Shown here: positions 54,729-63,200 of the stretch, piece after piece
How the letters are laid out: the number at the start of each line of letters is the position of its first letter
How positions within the stretch are numbered: position 1 is the stretch's first letter
Origin: Calothrix parasitica NIES-267
Lineage (GTDB): Bacteria > Cyanobacteriota > Cyanobacteriia > Cyanobacteriales > Nostocaceae
DNA: 64,000 nt
Reading direction: 5' to 3'
NCBI RefSeq assembly: GCF_002368095.1
Contig: NZ_AP018227.1
Location: 1,254,297 to 1,318,296 of the forward strand
Position numbers and translations under genes: made by a program
The notes under the pieces: generated by a model
The model's database searches: none
What the model was told of the DNA's origin: nothing
What the model saw: only the letters and a program-made list of their open reading frames with translations

Positions 54729-56450
54729 ATGCCATTAGATTACTTTGCTCCTGGTGTCTACGTTGAAGAAGTAGATAGGGGTAGCCGTCCGATTGCTGGC
54801 GTCAGCATGAGTGTTGCGGGTTTTGTCGGTTTCACTGAGGATGTTCGCGGTGATGCTGAGTTATTCAAGCCCATGATGGTGACTAACTGGAGCCAGTATC
54901 TAGAGTTGTTTGGTAAAGCAGGTTCTGATGGGTTTACAGATTTCGATGCTTACTTACCTTTCGCGGTTCAAGGTTGGTTTCTAAACGGTGGTGGTCGCTG
55001 TTGGGTGGTAAGTATCGGTACTAAGTTACCCGGTTCTCCAGCACCTGAAGAATCAGAAGTCGCTACAAAAATGTTAACTTCTGGTGGTAAGCCATCTCTA
55101 CAATTTAATCTCAAATTACCTGAAGCAGAAGGAGATGCACCAGCTTTACCTGCGAGCGGTCAGACTGGTGGAAGACTTGCGGTTTCAATTATTGATAGCG
55201 AACCAAAGCCTTTAGCAGAAGATGCTCCAGAAGATGCAGAACCACCTTTGAATACAGGTGAATTCTTCTCAGTTATCGTTCGTAACGGGGATGAAGTCCT
55301 CGAACGCTACGATAATTTGACCATGAATCCAGAAGTAGAGACTGCTGTTGCTGAATATGTTGAAACAGCTTTAGAAAGTTCTGAATTTATTAAAATAGCT
55401 AATATTTCTCAAACCGGACAAGCTCTTTCTCGTCGTCCCAACAACGGTTCTTATGAAATCGCTCCTCCACCTTATGTTGCCAAAGAAGAACATATGGCGA
55501 GAGATATGCAGGGAGCGCGTTCTGACAGGACTGGTTTACAGGGTATCTTTGAGGTAGACGAAGTATCAATGGTGGCTTGTCCCGACTTGATGAGAGTCTA
55601 TCAAGATGGTCTGATGGATTTAGACCAAGTACATGGCATTATGGAAATGATGCTGAGTATGTGTGAAAATTCTTTCCCTGGACCTGCCTATAGAATGGCG
55701 TTGATTGACCCACCTCCAGTAAAACCAGGTAAAAATGACAACAATGCAGTTGCTCCCGAACAGCAGAAACCGCAAGATGTTTTCAACTGGTTGAGAGAAT
55801 TTAATCGTCGTTCGATGTTTGGAGCAACTTATTATCCTTGGATAAAAGTAGCAAATCCCCGCAATGGTGGTAAGCCAATTATGGTACCTCCTTCCGGTCA
55901 CATGATGGGATTGTGGTGTCGTACTGATGAGTCACGAGGAATCTTCAAAGCGCCAGCAAACGATACTCCACGGGGTGTATTGGGATTAGCTTATGAAACC
56001 AATATGCGCGAGCAGGAACTACTTAACCCAGTCGGTATAAACTGTATTCGTAACTTCGTTAGTTACAACAGAGGCTTTAAAGTTTGGGGTGCGAGAACTT
56101 TGGTAGAACCTGATAACGTTCAATGGCGATATATCAGCGTTCGTCGTTTGCTTAGTTATATTGAAAAGTCAATTGAAATTGGTACTCAATGGGTGGTTTT
56201 CGAGCCTAACGACCAAGACTTATGGGCAAGAGTTACCCGTACAGTTAGTAATTTCCTAGAACAACTTTGGCGTGAAGGTGCATTATTTGGTGGTTCTGCT
56301 GGTGAAGCATTTTTCGTTAAATGCGACGGGGAATTGAATACCCAAGAAACAATGATGCTAGGTCGTCTATACGTTGAAGTCGGAGTTTGTCCGGTACGTC
56401 CAGCGGAATTCGTTATCTTCCGCATTGGACAGTGGGCACCGGGGCAATAA
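54729..56450 (+). CDS. cis2: Contractile sheath protein (Cis2)
   Basis: A 573-aa sheath protein. The canonical N-terminus (YFAPGVYVEEVDRGSRPIAG, then VAGFVGFTE) and C-terminal core (ESRGIFKAPAN, GINCIRNFVSYNRGFKVWGARTL, WRYISVRRLLSYIEKSI, ending RPAEFVIFRIGQW) belong to the phage/T6SS/eCIS sheath family. The middle insertion (about 90-240) forms the variable surface domain. It is the only sheath gene in the window. GAGG precedes the ATG by about 10 bases. Tube genes follow on the same strand. Confidence 0.95.
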   Translation: MPLDYFAPGVYVEEVDRGSRPIAGVSMSVAGFVGFTEDVRGDAELFKPMMVTNWSQYLELFGKAGSDGFTDFDAYLPFAVQGWFLNGGGRCWVVSIGTKLPGSPAPEESEVATKMLTSGGKPSLQFNLKLPEAEGDAPALPASGQTGGRLAVSIIDSEPKPLAEDAPEDAEPPLNTGEFFSVIVRNGDEVLERYDNLTMNPEVETAVAEYVETALESSEFIKIANISQTGQALSRRPNNGSYEIAPPPYVAKEEHMARDMQGARSDRTGLQGIFEVDEVSMVACPDLMRVYQDGLMDLDQVHGIMEMMLSMCENSFPGPAYRMALIDPPPVKPGKNDNNAVAPEQQKPQDVFNWLREFNRRSMFGATYYPWIKVANPRNGGKPIMVPPSGHMMGLWCRTDESRGIFKAPANDTPRGVLGLAYETNMREQELLNPVGINCIRNFVSYNRGFKVWGARTLVEPDNVQWRYISVRRLLSYIEKSIEIGTQWVVFEPNDQDLWARVTRTVSNFLEQLWREGALFGGSAGEAFFVKCDGELNTQETMMLGRLYVEVGVCPVRPAEFVIFRIGQWAPGQ

Positions 56451-56452
56451 AG

Positions 56453-56588
56453 TAACAAGTAGTAAGTAGTAAGTAATAAGTTATGAGTAATAAGTTATGA
56501 GTAAAGAATTGATTTACCTATAACTATTTAACAATACTAAGTGAAATATTTTATTACTTGCTACTTGCTACTTGCTACTTACTACTCC
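56453..56588. repeat. Paired inverted heptamer arrays
   Basis: Purine arm 56453-56508 (AGTAGTA/AGTAATA units), about 47-base AT-rich spacer, pyrimidine arm 56556-56588 (CTTGCTA/CTTACTA units), between the sheath and first tube genes of one operon. Confidence 0.82.
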
Positions 56589-56632
56589 CTTCTTAACGAG
56601 TCATCAATAAAGTAAATCAAAAGAGTTAAGCG

Positions 56633-57106
56633 ATGCCAGACTTAAAGCCAATCCCAACTAGTCGATTTTATGTAGAATTCGATGGTTTGTCAGAAAAGTT
56701 AGTTAAGAGTATTACTAATTTTGATTTTACAGGTCAAACTACAGGACACGAAAAGCCATTAGCCTCTACTAAAGACGGAAAAACTCTTTGGCAGACAACT
56801 TCAGGTGGATTTAAACAAAATCCTAACTTTACTATTGAAGTTTATCTAGCTGAAGGAGACATGGATTTTTACAATTGGGTAAAAGCAACCATGCCTAAAA
56901 GTGAAGGAGGAGATGGTAAATGGTCTGAAAGTCGCAAAAGCGGAGCCTTAGTTGGTTATGACAGCAGTGATGCGGAAATTATGCGCTGGAGTATCAAAAA
57001 TGGCTGGATTAAATCTTATAAAGTCTCCGAATTTTCTTCAGATAGCAATCAGTTAGCAGTAGAGACATTTGAAATCGTTTGCGAACAAGTTGACCGGACG
57101 AAGTAA
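56633..57106 (+). CDS. cis1: Inner tube protein (Cis1), first copy
   Basis: A 157-aa T4 gp19-like tail tube protein: SRFYVEFDGLSEKLVKSITN, FNWVKAT-type helix (YNWVKATMPKSEGG) and ending LAVETFEIVCEQVDRTK. It polymerises as the inner tube through which cargo is carried. It follows the sheath gene after a 182-base spacer with repeat arrays. It is one of four tube-fold genes in this operon. Confidence 0.92.
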   Translation: MPDLKPIPTSRFYVEFDGLSEKLVKSITNFDFTGQTTGHEKPLASTKDGKTLWQTTSGGFKQNPNFTIEVYLAEGDMDFYNWVKATMPKSEGGDGKWSESRKSGALVGYDSSDAEIMRWSIKNGWIKSYKVSEFSSDSNQLAVETFEIVCEQVDRTK

Positions 57107-57109
57107 TTT

Positions 57110-57365
57110 AAAAGTAGAAAGTAGCAAGTAATAAGTAATAAGTAATAAGTAATAAGTAATAAGTAATAAGTAATAAGTAATAAGTAATAAGTAATAAGTA
57201 ATAAGTAATAAGTAATAAGTAATAAGTAATAAGTAATAAACTATTTTCCTTACCCTTAGTACTGTTACATAGTTATCAGTAAATAAATTATTCGCTCACT
57301 ACTTACTACTTACTACTTACTACTTGCTACTTGCTAATTACTACTTACTACTCGCTACTCGCTAC
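57110..57365. repeat. Largest paired inverted heptamer arrays
   Basis: Purine arm 57110-57239, mostly perfect AGTAATA units (about 15 in a row), a spacer of about 54 bases including TGTTACATAG, pyrimidine arm 57293-57365. The high identity of the AGTAATA units implies recent expansion. Confidence 0.88.
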
Positions 57366-57397
57366 ACAATTTATATATATAATTCAGGAGTTGAAAT

Positions 57398-57871
57398 ATG
57401 GCTAAAGGTGAACTTCTTGCTTGTTCTAAATTTTATGTTGCCTTTGATGGTTTGGATGATTTAATCGTTGCTAAAGTCAGTGGTATATCTATGGAATTGC
57501 AAACAGCTGGCGACCAAAGTCCTTTCGGTGTTACTAAGGGTGGGAAAGCTGCGATTCAAGCTACGGTGACTGGGGTTCAAAATGGTACGGTTACAGTTGA
57601 ATATGTAGGTACAGTAGATGACAATCGCCTATTCAAGTGGTATGAAGAATCTCACTCTCAACCTACTACAGGTGGTGGTTCGAGTAATAAAGGAGCGTTA
57701 AAAACTGGCTCTATCGTTCTCTATAACCAGGCTGGAGATGAAGCCGCTAGATGGAATATGACAGGAGTTATGCCTAAAACATATAAAACTAGCCAAATGG
57801 AAGCTGGTAGTACCGATTTATTTAAAGAAACTGTAGATTTTGCTTTCCATTCTCTACATAGAGTTAAGTAA
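57398..57871 (+). CDS. cis1: Inner tube protein (Cis1-like), second copy
   Basis: A 157-aa gp19-like protein with AGGAG 10-14 bases upstream. It has SKFYVAFDGLDDLIVAKVSG, a short Gly/Ser loop (TTGGGSSNKG) and the ending FKETVDFAFHSLHRVK. It is clearly diverged from the first copy, so both may be present in the tube or one may form a specialised ring. Confidence 0.9.
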   Translation: MAKGELLACSKFYVAFDGLDDLIVAKVSGISMELQTAGDQSPFGVTKGGKAAIQATVTGVQNGTVTVEYVGTVDDNRLFKWYEESHSQPTTGGGSSNKGALKTGSIVLYNQAGDEAARWNMTGVMPKTYKTSQMEAGSTDLFKETVDFAFHSLHRVK

Positions 57872-57873
57872 AT

Positions 57874-57910
57874 TGAGTAGCGAGTAGTGAGTAGCAAGTA
57901 GCAAGTAGTG
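57874..57910. repeat. Purine-rich heptamer array
   Basis: GAGTAGC/AAGTAGC units after the second tube gene; a run of AAAATCT/AAAATCC heptamers (about 57979-58009) precedes the next start codon. Confidence 0.75.
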
Positions 57911-58010
57911 CTGGGGTTCATGACCTTCAAGCCAACCTACAAATACTTCCCCCTCTCAGCAATTACCAATTACCCAATCCAAAATCTAAAATCTAAAATC
58001 CAAAATCCAG

Positions 58011-58496
58011 ATGACTAACCAACTGGAAGTTTTAACTTCTTCTAAGTTTTACCTTGAAATTAAAGTTGATGGAAGTGATGACCGCATTGACGGCTACTTC
58101 ATGGAATGTCAGGGTTTCGAGCGTTCCCAAGATGTCATAGAGTTTTGTGAGGTTACACCCCAAAAATGGGGTGGAAATGGTTCTGCTGTTGGTCGAGTCG
58201 TTCGCACAAAAATGCCCGGAAATTCTAAAAGCAGTAATTTAACTTTGCGACGGGGTATGACTTCATCAAAAGTTATCTGGGAATGGTTTCAAGCTGTCGA
58301 GCAGGGAAATTGGGCAAAACAGCGGCGAAACGGCGATTTAACCCTTTACGACCAAGCTGCCAACGAACAGGCAAGATTTCGATTTATGGGTGCATGGCCC
58401 ATAAAATATAAAATTGCCGACCTTGGGGTGGGTAAAAATGAGTTTGAAATCGAAGAGATGGAATTAGCTATTGATGAATTCTCTCGGGTTCAGTAG
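58011..58496 (+). CDS. Tube-like protein (Cis5-type), first copy
   Basis: A 161-aa gp19-fold protein: SKFYLEIKVDGSDDRIDGYF, MECQGFERSQDVIEFCEV, LTLRRGMTSSKVIWEWFQAV, NGDLTLYDQAANEQARFRFM, ending MELAIDEFSRVQ. The SxCQG and LKRGMT-type motifs are shared with the gene at 59677-60267. In CIS such proteins initiate the tube on the baseplate hub or join tube and spike. No ribosome site is visible; an AAAATC repeat occupies the leader. Confidence 0.85.
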   Translation: MTNQLEVLTSSKFYLEIKVDGSDDRIDGYFMECQGFERSQDVIEFCEVTPQKWGGNGSAVGRVVRTKMPGNSKSSNLTLRRGMTSSKVIWEWFQAVEQGNWAKQRRNGDLTLYDQAANEQARFRFMGAWPIKYKIADLGVGKNEFEIEEMELAIDEFSRVQ

Positions 58497-58650
58497 AGGG
58501 AGTAGTAAGTAGGAAGTAGTAAGTAGGAAGTAGGAAGTAGCGAGTAGCGAGTAGTAAGTAGCGAGTAGCGAGTAGCAAATAGCAAGTAGTGAGTAAGTTA
58601 TTCTACTTATTACCAATTACCAATTACCAATTACCAATTACCCATTACCA
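58497..58650. repeat. Purine heptamer array followed by ATTACCA array
   Basis: AGTAGTA/AGTAGCG/AGGAAGT units (58497-58593), then five ATTACCA units (58608-58650) that end at the ATG of the next gene. Confidence 0.85.
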
Positions 58651-58974
58651 ATGCAAACAGAGTTTGAATTTACTTTACCTAAAGGTTATATCGATAACGA
58701 TGGTAATGTCCATCGTAAGGGTGTGATGCGTTTGTCACGGGCTATGGATGAAATTGTGCCGTTACGCGACCCGCGAGTCAAATCAAATCCGGCTTATGCA
58801 ACTGTGATTATTTTGACGCGGGTTATTGCTCGTTTGGGTGCTTTGGATGAGGTGACACCTATGGTTGTGGAAGGCTTATTTGCTTGCGACCTTAATTATT
58901 TACAAAAGTTTTACCGTCAAATAAATGAGTTAGAATCGGAAATCGAACAAGTAGAAGCGATAGCTAATACTTAA
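58651..58974 (+). CDS. Phage-type tail assembly chaperone, first copy
   Basis: A 107-aa protein: FEFTLPKGYIDNDGNVHRKG, MRLSRAMDEIVPLRDPRV, NPAYATVIILTRVIARLG, VTPMVVEGLFACDLNYLQKF. This is the pattern of the Mu gp41-like tail assembly chaperone family found between tube and hub genes in eCIS. It probably helps the tube or tape assemble and is not in the final particle. A second copy follows 19 bases downstream. Confidence 0.85.
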   Translation: MQTEFEFTLPKGYIDNDGNVHRKGVMRLSRAMDEIVPLRDPRVKSNPAYATVIILTRVIARLGALDEVTPMVVEGLFACDLNYLQKFYRQINELESEIEQVEAIANT

Positions 58975-58993
58975 CAATTTACTGTATAAATAG

Positions 58994-59362
58994 TTGATGG
59001 TAGCTACAGAATTTGAGTTTACGCTTCCCCGTGGTTTTGTGGATGAGTCAGGAAAGGTTCATCGTCATGGTGTAATGCGGTTGGCAACTGCTAAGGATGA
59101 AATGACGGTACAAAAAGACCGAAGAATCAAAGAAAGTCCTGAATATGCAACTTTGATTATGTTTTCTCGGGTAATGGTTAGTTTAGGAACTTTAACTGAA
59201 GTTACACCGGAATTATTAGAAAATCTATTTAGCGTTGATTTGAGCTATTTGCGGGAGTTTTACAACCGCATTAATCAACAAGGTAATTTGGAAATTCCCG
59301 TTCATTGTCCCCACTGCGATAATCGATTTAGTACGGAGCTAGCATTGTCGGGGGAATCGTAG
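58994..59362 (+). CDS. Phage-type tail assembly chaperone, second copy, with zinc-ribbon-like tail
   Basis: A 122-aa paralogue (FEFTLPRGFVDESGKVHRHG, MRLATAKDEMTVQKDRRI). Unlike the first copy it ends with a CPHC motif (VHCPHCDNRFSTELALSGES). An in-frame ATG at 58997 (second codon) is the alternative start. Its last codons overlap the next ORF: the sequence TCGGGGGAATCG near 59348-59360 would allow a -1 frame change into that ORF. Confidence 0.83.
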   Translation: MMVATEFEFTLPRGFVDESGKVHRHGVMRLATAKDEMTVQKDRRIKESPEYATLIMFSRVMVSLGTLTEVTPELLENLFSVDLSYLREFYNRINQQGNLEIPVHCPHCDNRFSTELALSGES

Positions 59363-59520
59363 GCTACCCCTCAGAACAGCTTTATGAGGAGGTAGCCTGT
59401 ATTGCATCTGAATTTCACTGGTCATTAGAAGAAATTGTGCTTCTCGAACATGGCGATCGCCGTCGTTGGGTTGGAGAAATTGGAAAACTTAGACAAGCGA
59501 TTGATGATATGCGGGATTAA
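59344..59520 (+). CDS. Cis6-like small protein (DUF6760-type), no normal start codon
   Basis: A 58-codon frame reading GGIVGYPSEQLYEEVACIAS, then FHWSLEEIVLLEHGDRRRWV, the pattern of the small conserved eCIS protein next to the tail chaperone genes. No ATG, GTG or TTG lies in frame upstream of GIVGYP before an in-frame TAG. The options are a rare ATT at 59344 or entry by a -1 ribosomal frameshift on the GGGGG run at 59350-59354 from the upstream gene. Shown here from the ATT. The conserved core makes it real; the start is uncertain. Confidence 0.72.
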   Translation: MVGGIVGYPSEQLYEEVACIASEFHWSLEEIVLLEHGDRRRWVGEIGKLRQAIDDMRD

Positions 59521-59522
59521 AT

Positions 59523-59675
59523 ATGAAAAATAATATTGACAGTAAAATAACTCAATCTGCCAGTCAAATTTTAGACAGCCCATTAATGGTGCAAAAACTT
59601 TGCGATCGCGTTTACGAATTATGGCTTGAAGAGCTTCGTCAGCAAAGAGAACGCAGTCAAACACGTAGGAACTAA
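59523..59675 (+). CDS. Small basic/helical protein of the CIS operon
   Basis: A 50-aa protein (ATG 59523; VQKLCDRVYELWLEELRQQR, ending TRRN) predicted helical and amphipathic. It sits 2 bases after the Cis6-like stop and 1 base before the next start, so it is part of the operon. Family not recognised. Confidence 0.7.
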   Translation: MKNNIDSKITQSASQILDSPLMVQKLCDRVYELWLEELRQQRERSQTRRN

Positions 59676-59676
59676 T

Positions 59677-60267
59677 ATGAGTAAAATGCCATTAAGAAGA
59701 AGTTACAGGACAAGCAGTGGTATAAGCACAACAGGTAATGCAAATACGAAGCCATTAACTAAAACAAGCAGTAATTTAAACTATATAACTGGTAATCGTT
59801 TTTATGTAGGGATAGAAAGCAGTATTTCAGCTTCGTTTAGTGAATGTCAGGGGTTGGGTGTAAAAGTGAAGTATGAGACTTATCACGAAGGAGGTGTTAA
59901 CGACCAACAGCGAATATTTTTAGGACAACCTGAGTTTTCGGAAGTCACTCTTAAGCGTGGTATGAGTGATGACTTGGTATTCTGGAATTGGGCTAGTCAG
60001 GTAATGAAAACTGATGGGAATAAAGCCATAGAGCGACGCAATGTCAATATATCAGTGTTTAACCAAGCTGGTGAAACAATGCAGTGTTGGACGCTGATTG
60101 GTGCTGTCCCAGTCGGTTGGAAAGCACCTTCATTAGCAGCAGATTCGACAAACGTTGCAATTGAAGAATTAACTTTGATTTATGAAGGTATCAAAGTTGC
60201 TAAATCAGGAAGTCATTCAGCAACTTCTCTCAATGGACGCAATAATGGGTATTTTGGTAGTAATTAA
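59677..60267 (+). CDS. Tube-like protein (Cis5-type), second copy
   Basis: A 196-aa protein. The start at ATG 59677 is preferred over an in-frame codon at 59626, which would overlap the previous gene. After a basic, Ser/Thr-rich N-terminal extension (about 1-42) comes a gp19-type domain: NRFYVGIESSISASFSECQG, QPEFSEVTLKRGMSDDLVFW, NVNISVFNQAGETMQCW, TNVAIEELTLIYEG. It is similar to the gene at 58011-58496. The N-terminal extension could reach into the baseplate or hub. Confidence 0.85.
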   Translation: MSKMPLRRSYRTSSGISTTGNANTKPLTKTSSNLNYITGNRFYVGIESSISASFSECQGLGVKVKYETYHEGGVNDQQRIFLGQPEFSEVTLKRGMSDDLVFWNWASQVMKTDGNKAIERRNVNISVFNQAGETMQCWTLIGAVPVGWKAPSLAADSTNVAIEELTLIYEGIKVAKSGSHSATSLNGRNNGYFGSN

Positions 60268-60270
60268 CAA

Positions 60271-63200
60271 ATGGCTAAGTCTGAATCACCTTCTGGAGAA
60301 AATTTAGAGTCACAAAAAATTTCATCATCGGAACCCCTTGGTAACAGTAATCCATTACTACCGCAATTTTTGGTACCTTTAGGAACGCAATCTATTTCCG
60401 TTTTACAACCTAAAATTTTTTCTCCTAAATTAATAGATGATTTTTCCAGAACTACATTTGAAGATTCTCCTTTTTTCGATGAGTTTCATCCTCAGATTTC
60501 AGCGAAAACCGAAACTCAACCAATTCAGCGTAATTCAGAAACAAGGTCAGACACATCTGTAACACCGTCTTTTTTTAATGGAGAGCAAAATATAAATGAG
60601 CATTCGTCATTTGATTTTACGACTCAAGCAAACCCGATAAATATTATAAATCGGGAGCATGATGAAGTTAAAACACCTTTAAAAACACAAGATGACGAAA
60701 TTTATTCAACTTCTACGGAGATAATTACAGAATCGGAGATAAAAAACGATTTTTCAGCAGATAGTATACAGAGAAATACAGATTTACAAAATCCGTCACG
60801 ACCTAAAGATATAAATATACAAACAAAATCCCAATTTTCAACTTCACCAACAATCACGAATCAAATTGGGGAAGAATTTCAAAATTATACTTTTCCACAA
60901 GAATCCGAATTCACTACACCTGAGATATCAACATCGGAAAATTTTAATCAGTTACAAACTTCTTTATCTACATATACAGAAGTTGTTGAAGATAACAATT
61001 TAGTTAAACAACAAGCAACCGACATTATAAATAAATCCCAATTTTCAAGTTCACCAACAATTAGTAATCAAGCTGGGGAAGAATTTCAAAATAATTCTTT
61101 TCCACAAGAATCCGAATTAATTACACCTGAGATATCAACATCGGAAAATTTTAATCAGTTACAAACTTCTTTATCTACAGAAGCTGTTGAGGATAACAAT
61201 CTTGTTAAGCAACAAGCAACCGATATTATAAATAAATCCCAGTCTTCTTCACCAGCAATTAGTAATCAAGTTGAAGAAGGATTTCAAAATACTACTTTTC
61301 CACAACAATCCGAATTAATTACACCTGAGATATCAACATCGGAAAATTTCAATCAGTTACAACCTTCTTTATCTACATCTACAGAAGTTGTTGAAGATAA
61401 CAATCTAGTTAAACAACAAGCAACTGATTTTATAAATAAATCCCAGTCTTCTTCACCAACAATTAGTAATCAAGCTGGGGAAGAATTTCAAAATAATTCT
61501 TTTTTACAAGAATCCGAATTAATTACACCTGAGATATCAACATCGGAAAATTTAAATCAGTTACAACATTCTTTATCTACAGAAGTTGTTGAAGATAACA
61601 ATCTAGTTAAACAACAAGCAACTGATTTTATAAATAAATCCCAATCTTCTTCACCAACAATTAGTAATCAAGTTGAAGAAGGATTTCAAAATACTACTTT
61701 TTTACAACAATCCGAATCCAATACACCTCATATATCAACATCGGAAAATTTAAATCAGTTACAACCTTCTTTATCTACAGAAGTTGTTGAAGATAACAAT
61801 TTAGTTAAACAACAAGCAACCGACATTATAAATAAATCCCAATTTTCAAGTTCACCAACAATTAGTAATCAAGATGGGGAAGAATTTCAAAATAATTCTT
61901 TTTTACAAGAATCCGAATTGATTACACCTGAGATATCAACATCGGAAAATTTAAATCAGTTACAACCTTCTTTATCTACAGAAGTTGTTGAAGATAACAA
62001 TCTAGTTAAACAACAAGCAACTGATTTTATAAATAAATCCCAGTCTTCTTCACCAGCAATTAGTAATCAAGTTGAAGAAGGATTTCAAAATACTACTTTT
62101 CCACAACAATCCGAATTAATTACACCTGAGATATCAACATCGGAAAATTTAAATCAGCTACAACCTTCTTTATCTACATCTACAGAAGTTGTTGAAGATA
62201 ACTATTTAGTTAAACAACAAGTAACAGATATCATAAATAAATCACAATCTTCTTCACCGACAATTAGTAATCAAGCTGGGGAAGAATTTCAAAATAATTA
62301 TTTTTTACAAGAATCCGAATTGATTACACCTGAGATATCAACATCGGAAAATTCAAATCAGTTACAACCTTCTTTATCTACAGAAGTTGTTGACGATAAC
62401 AATCTAGTTAAACAACAAGCAACCGATTTTATAAATAAATCACAATCTTCTTCACCGACAATCACTAATCAAATTGGGGAAGAATTTCAAAATACTACTT
62501 TTCAAGCAGAATCCGAATTCACTACACCTGAGATATCAACATCGGAAAATTCAAATCAGTTACAACCTTCTTTATCTACAGAAGTTGTTGACGATAACAA
62601 TTTAGTTAAACAACAAGCAACCGATATCATAAATAAATCACAATCTTCTTCACCGACAATTAGTAATCAAGTTGAAGAAGGATTGAACAATAATACTTTT
62701 TTACAAGAATCCGAATTCACTACACCTGAGATATCAACATCGGAAAATTCAAATCAGTTACAACCTTCTTTATCTACAGAAGTTGTTGAAGATAACAATC
62801 TAGTTAAACAACAAGCAACCGACATTATAAATAAATCCCAATCTTCTTCACCAACAATTAGTAATCAAGCTAGGGAAGAATTTCAAAATAATTATTTTTT
62901 ACAAGAATCCGAATTAATTACACCTGAGATATCAACATCGGAAAATTCAAATCAGTTACAACCTTCTTTATCTACAGAAGTTGTTGAAGATAACAATCTA
63001 GTTAAACAACAAGCAACCGACATTATAAATAAATCCCAATCTTCTTCACCAACAATTAGTAATCAAGCTAGGGAAGAATTTCAAAATAATTATTTTTTAC
63101 AAGAATCCGAATTAATTACACCTGAGATATCAACATCGGAAAATTTCAATCAGTTACAACCTTCAATAGATAATAAAGATATAAAAACCGAACAAGAAAT

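Noticed and set aside
57110..57365. Regular direct repeats resembling a CRISPR array
   Set aside because: The unit is only 7 bases with no unique spacers, and no cas genes are nearby; it is a short tandem-repeat array.
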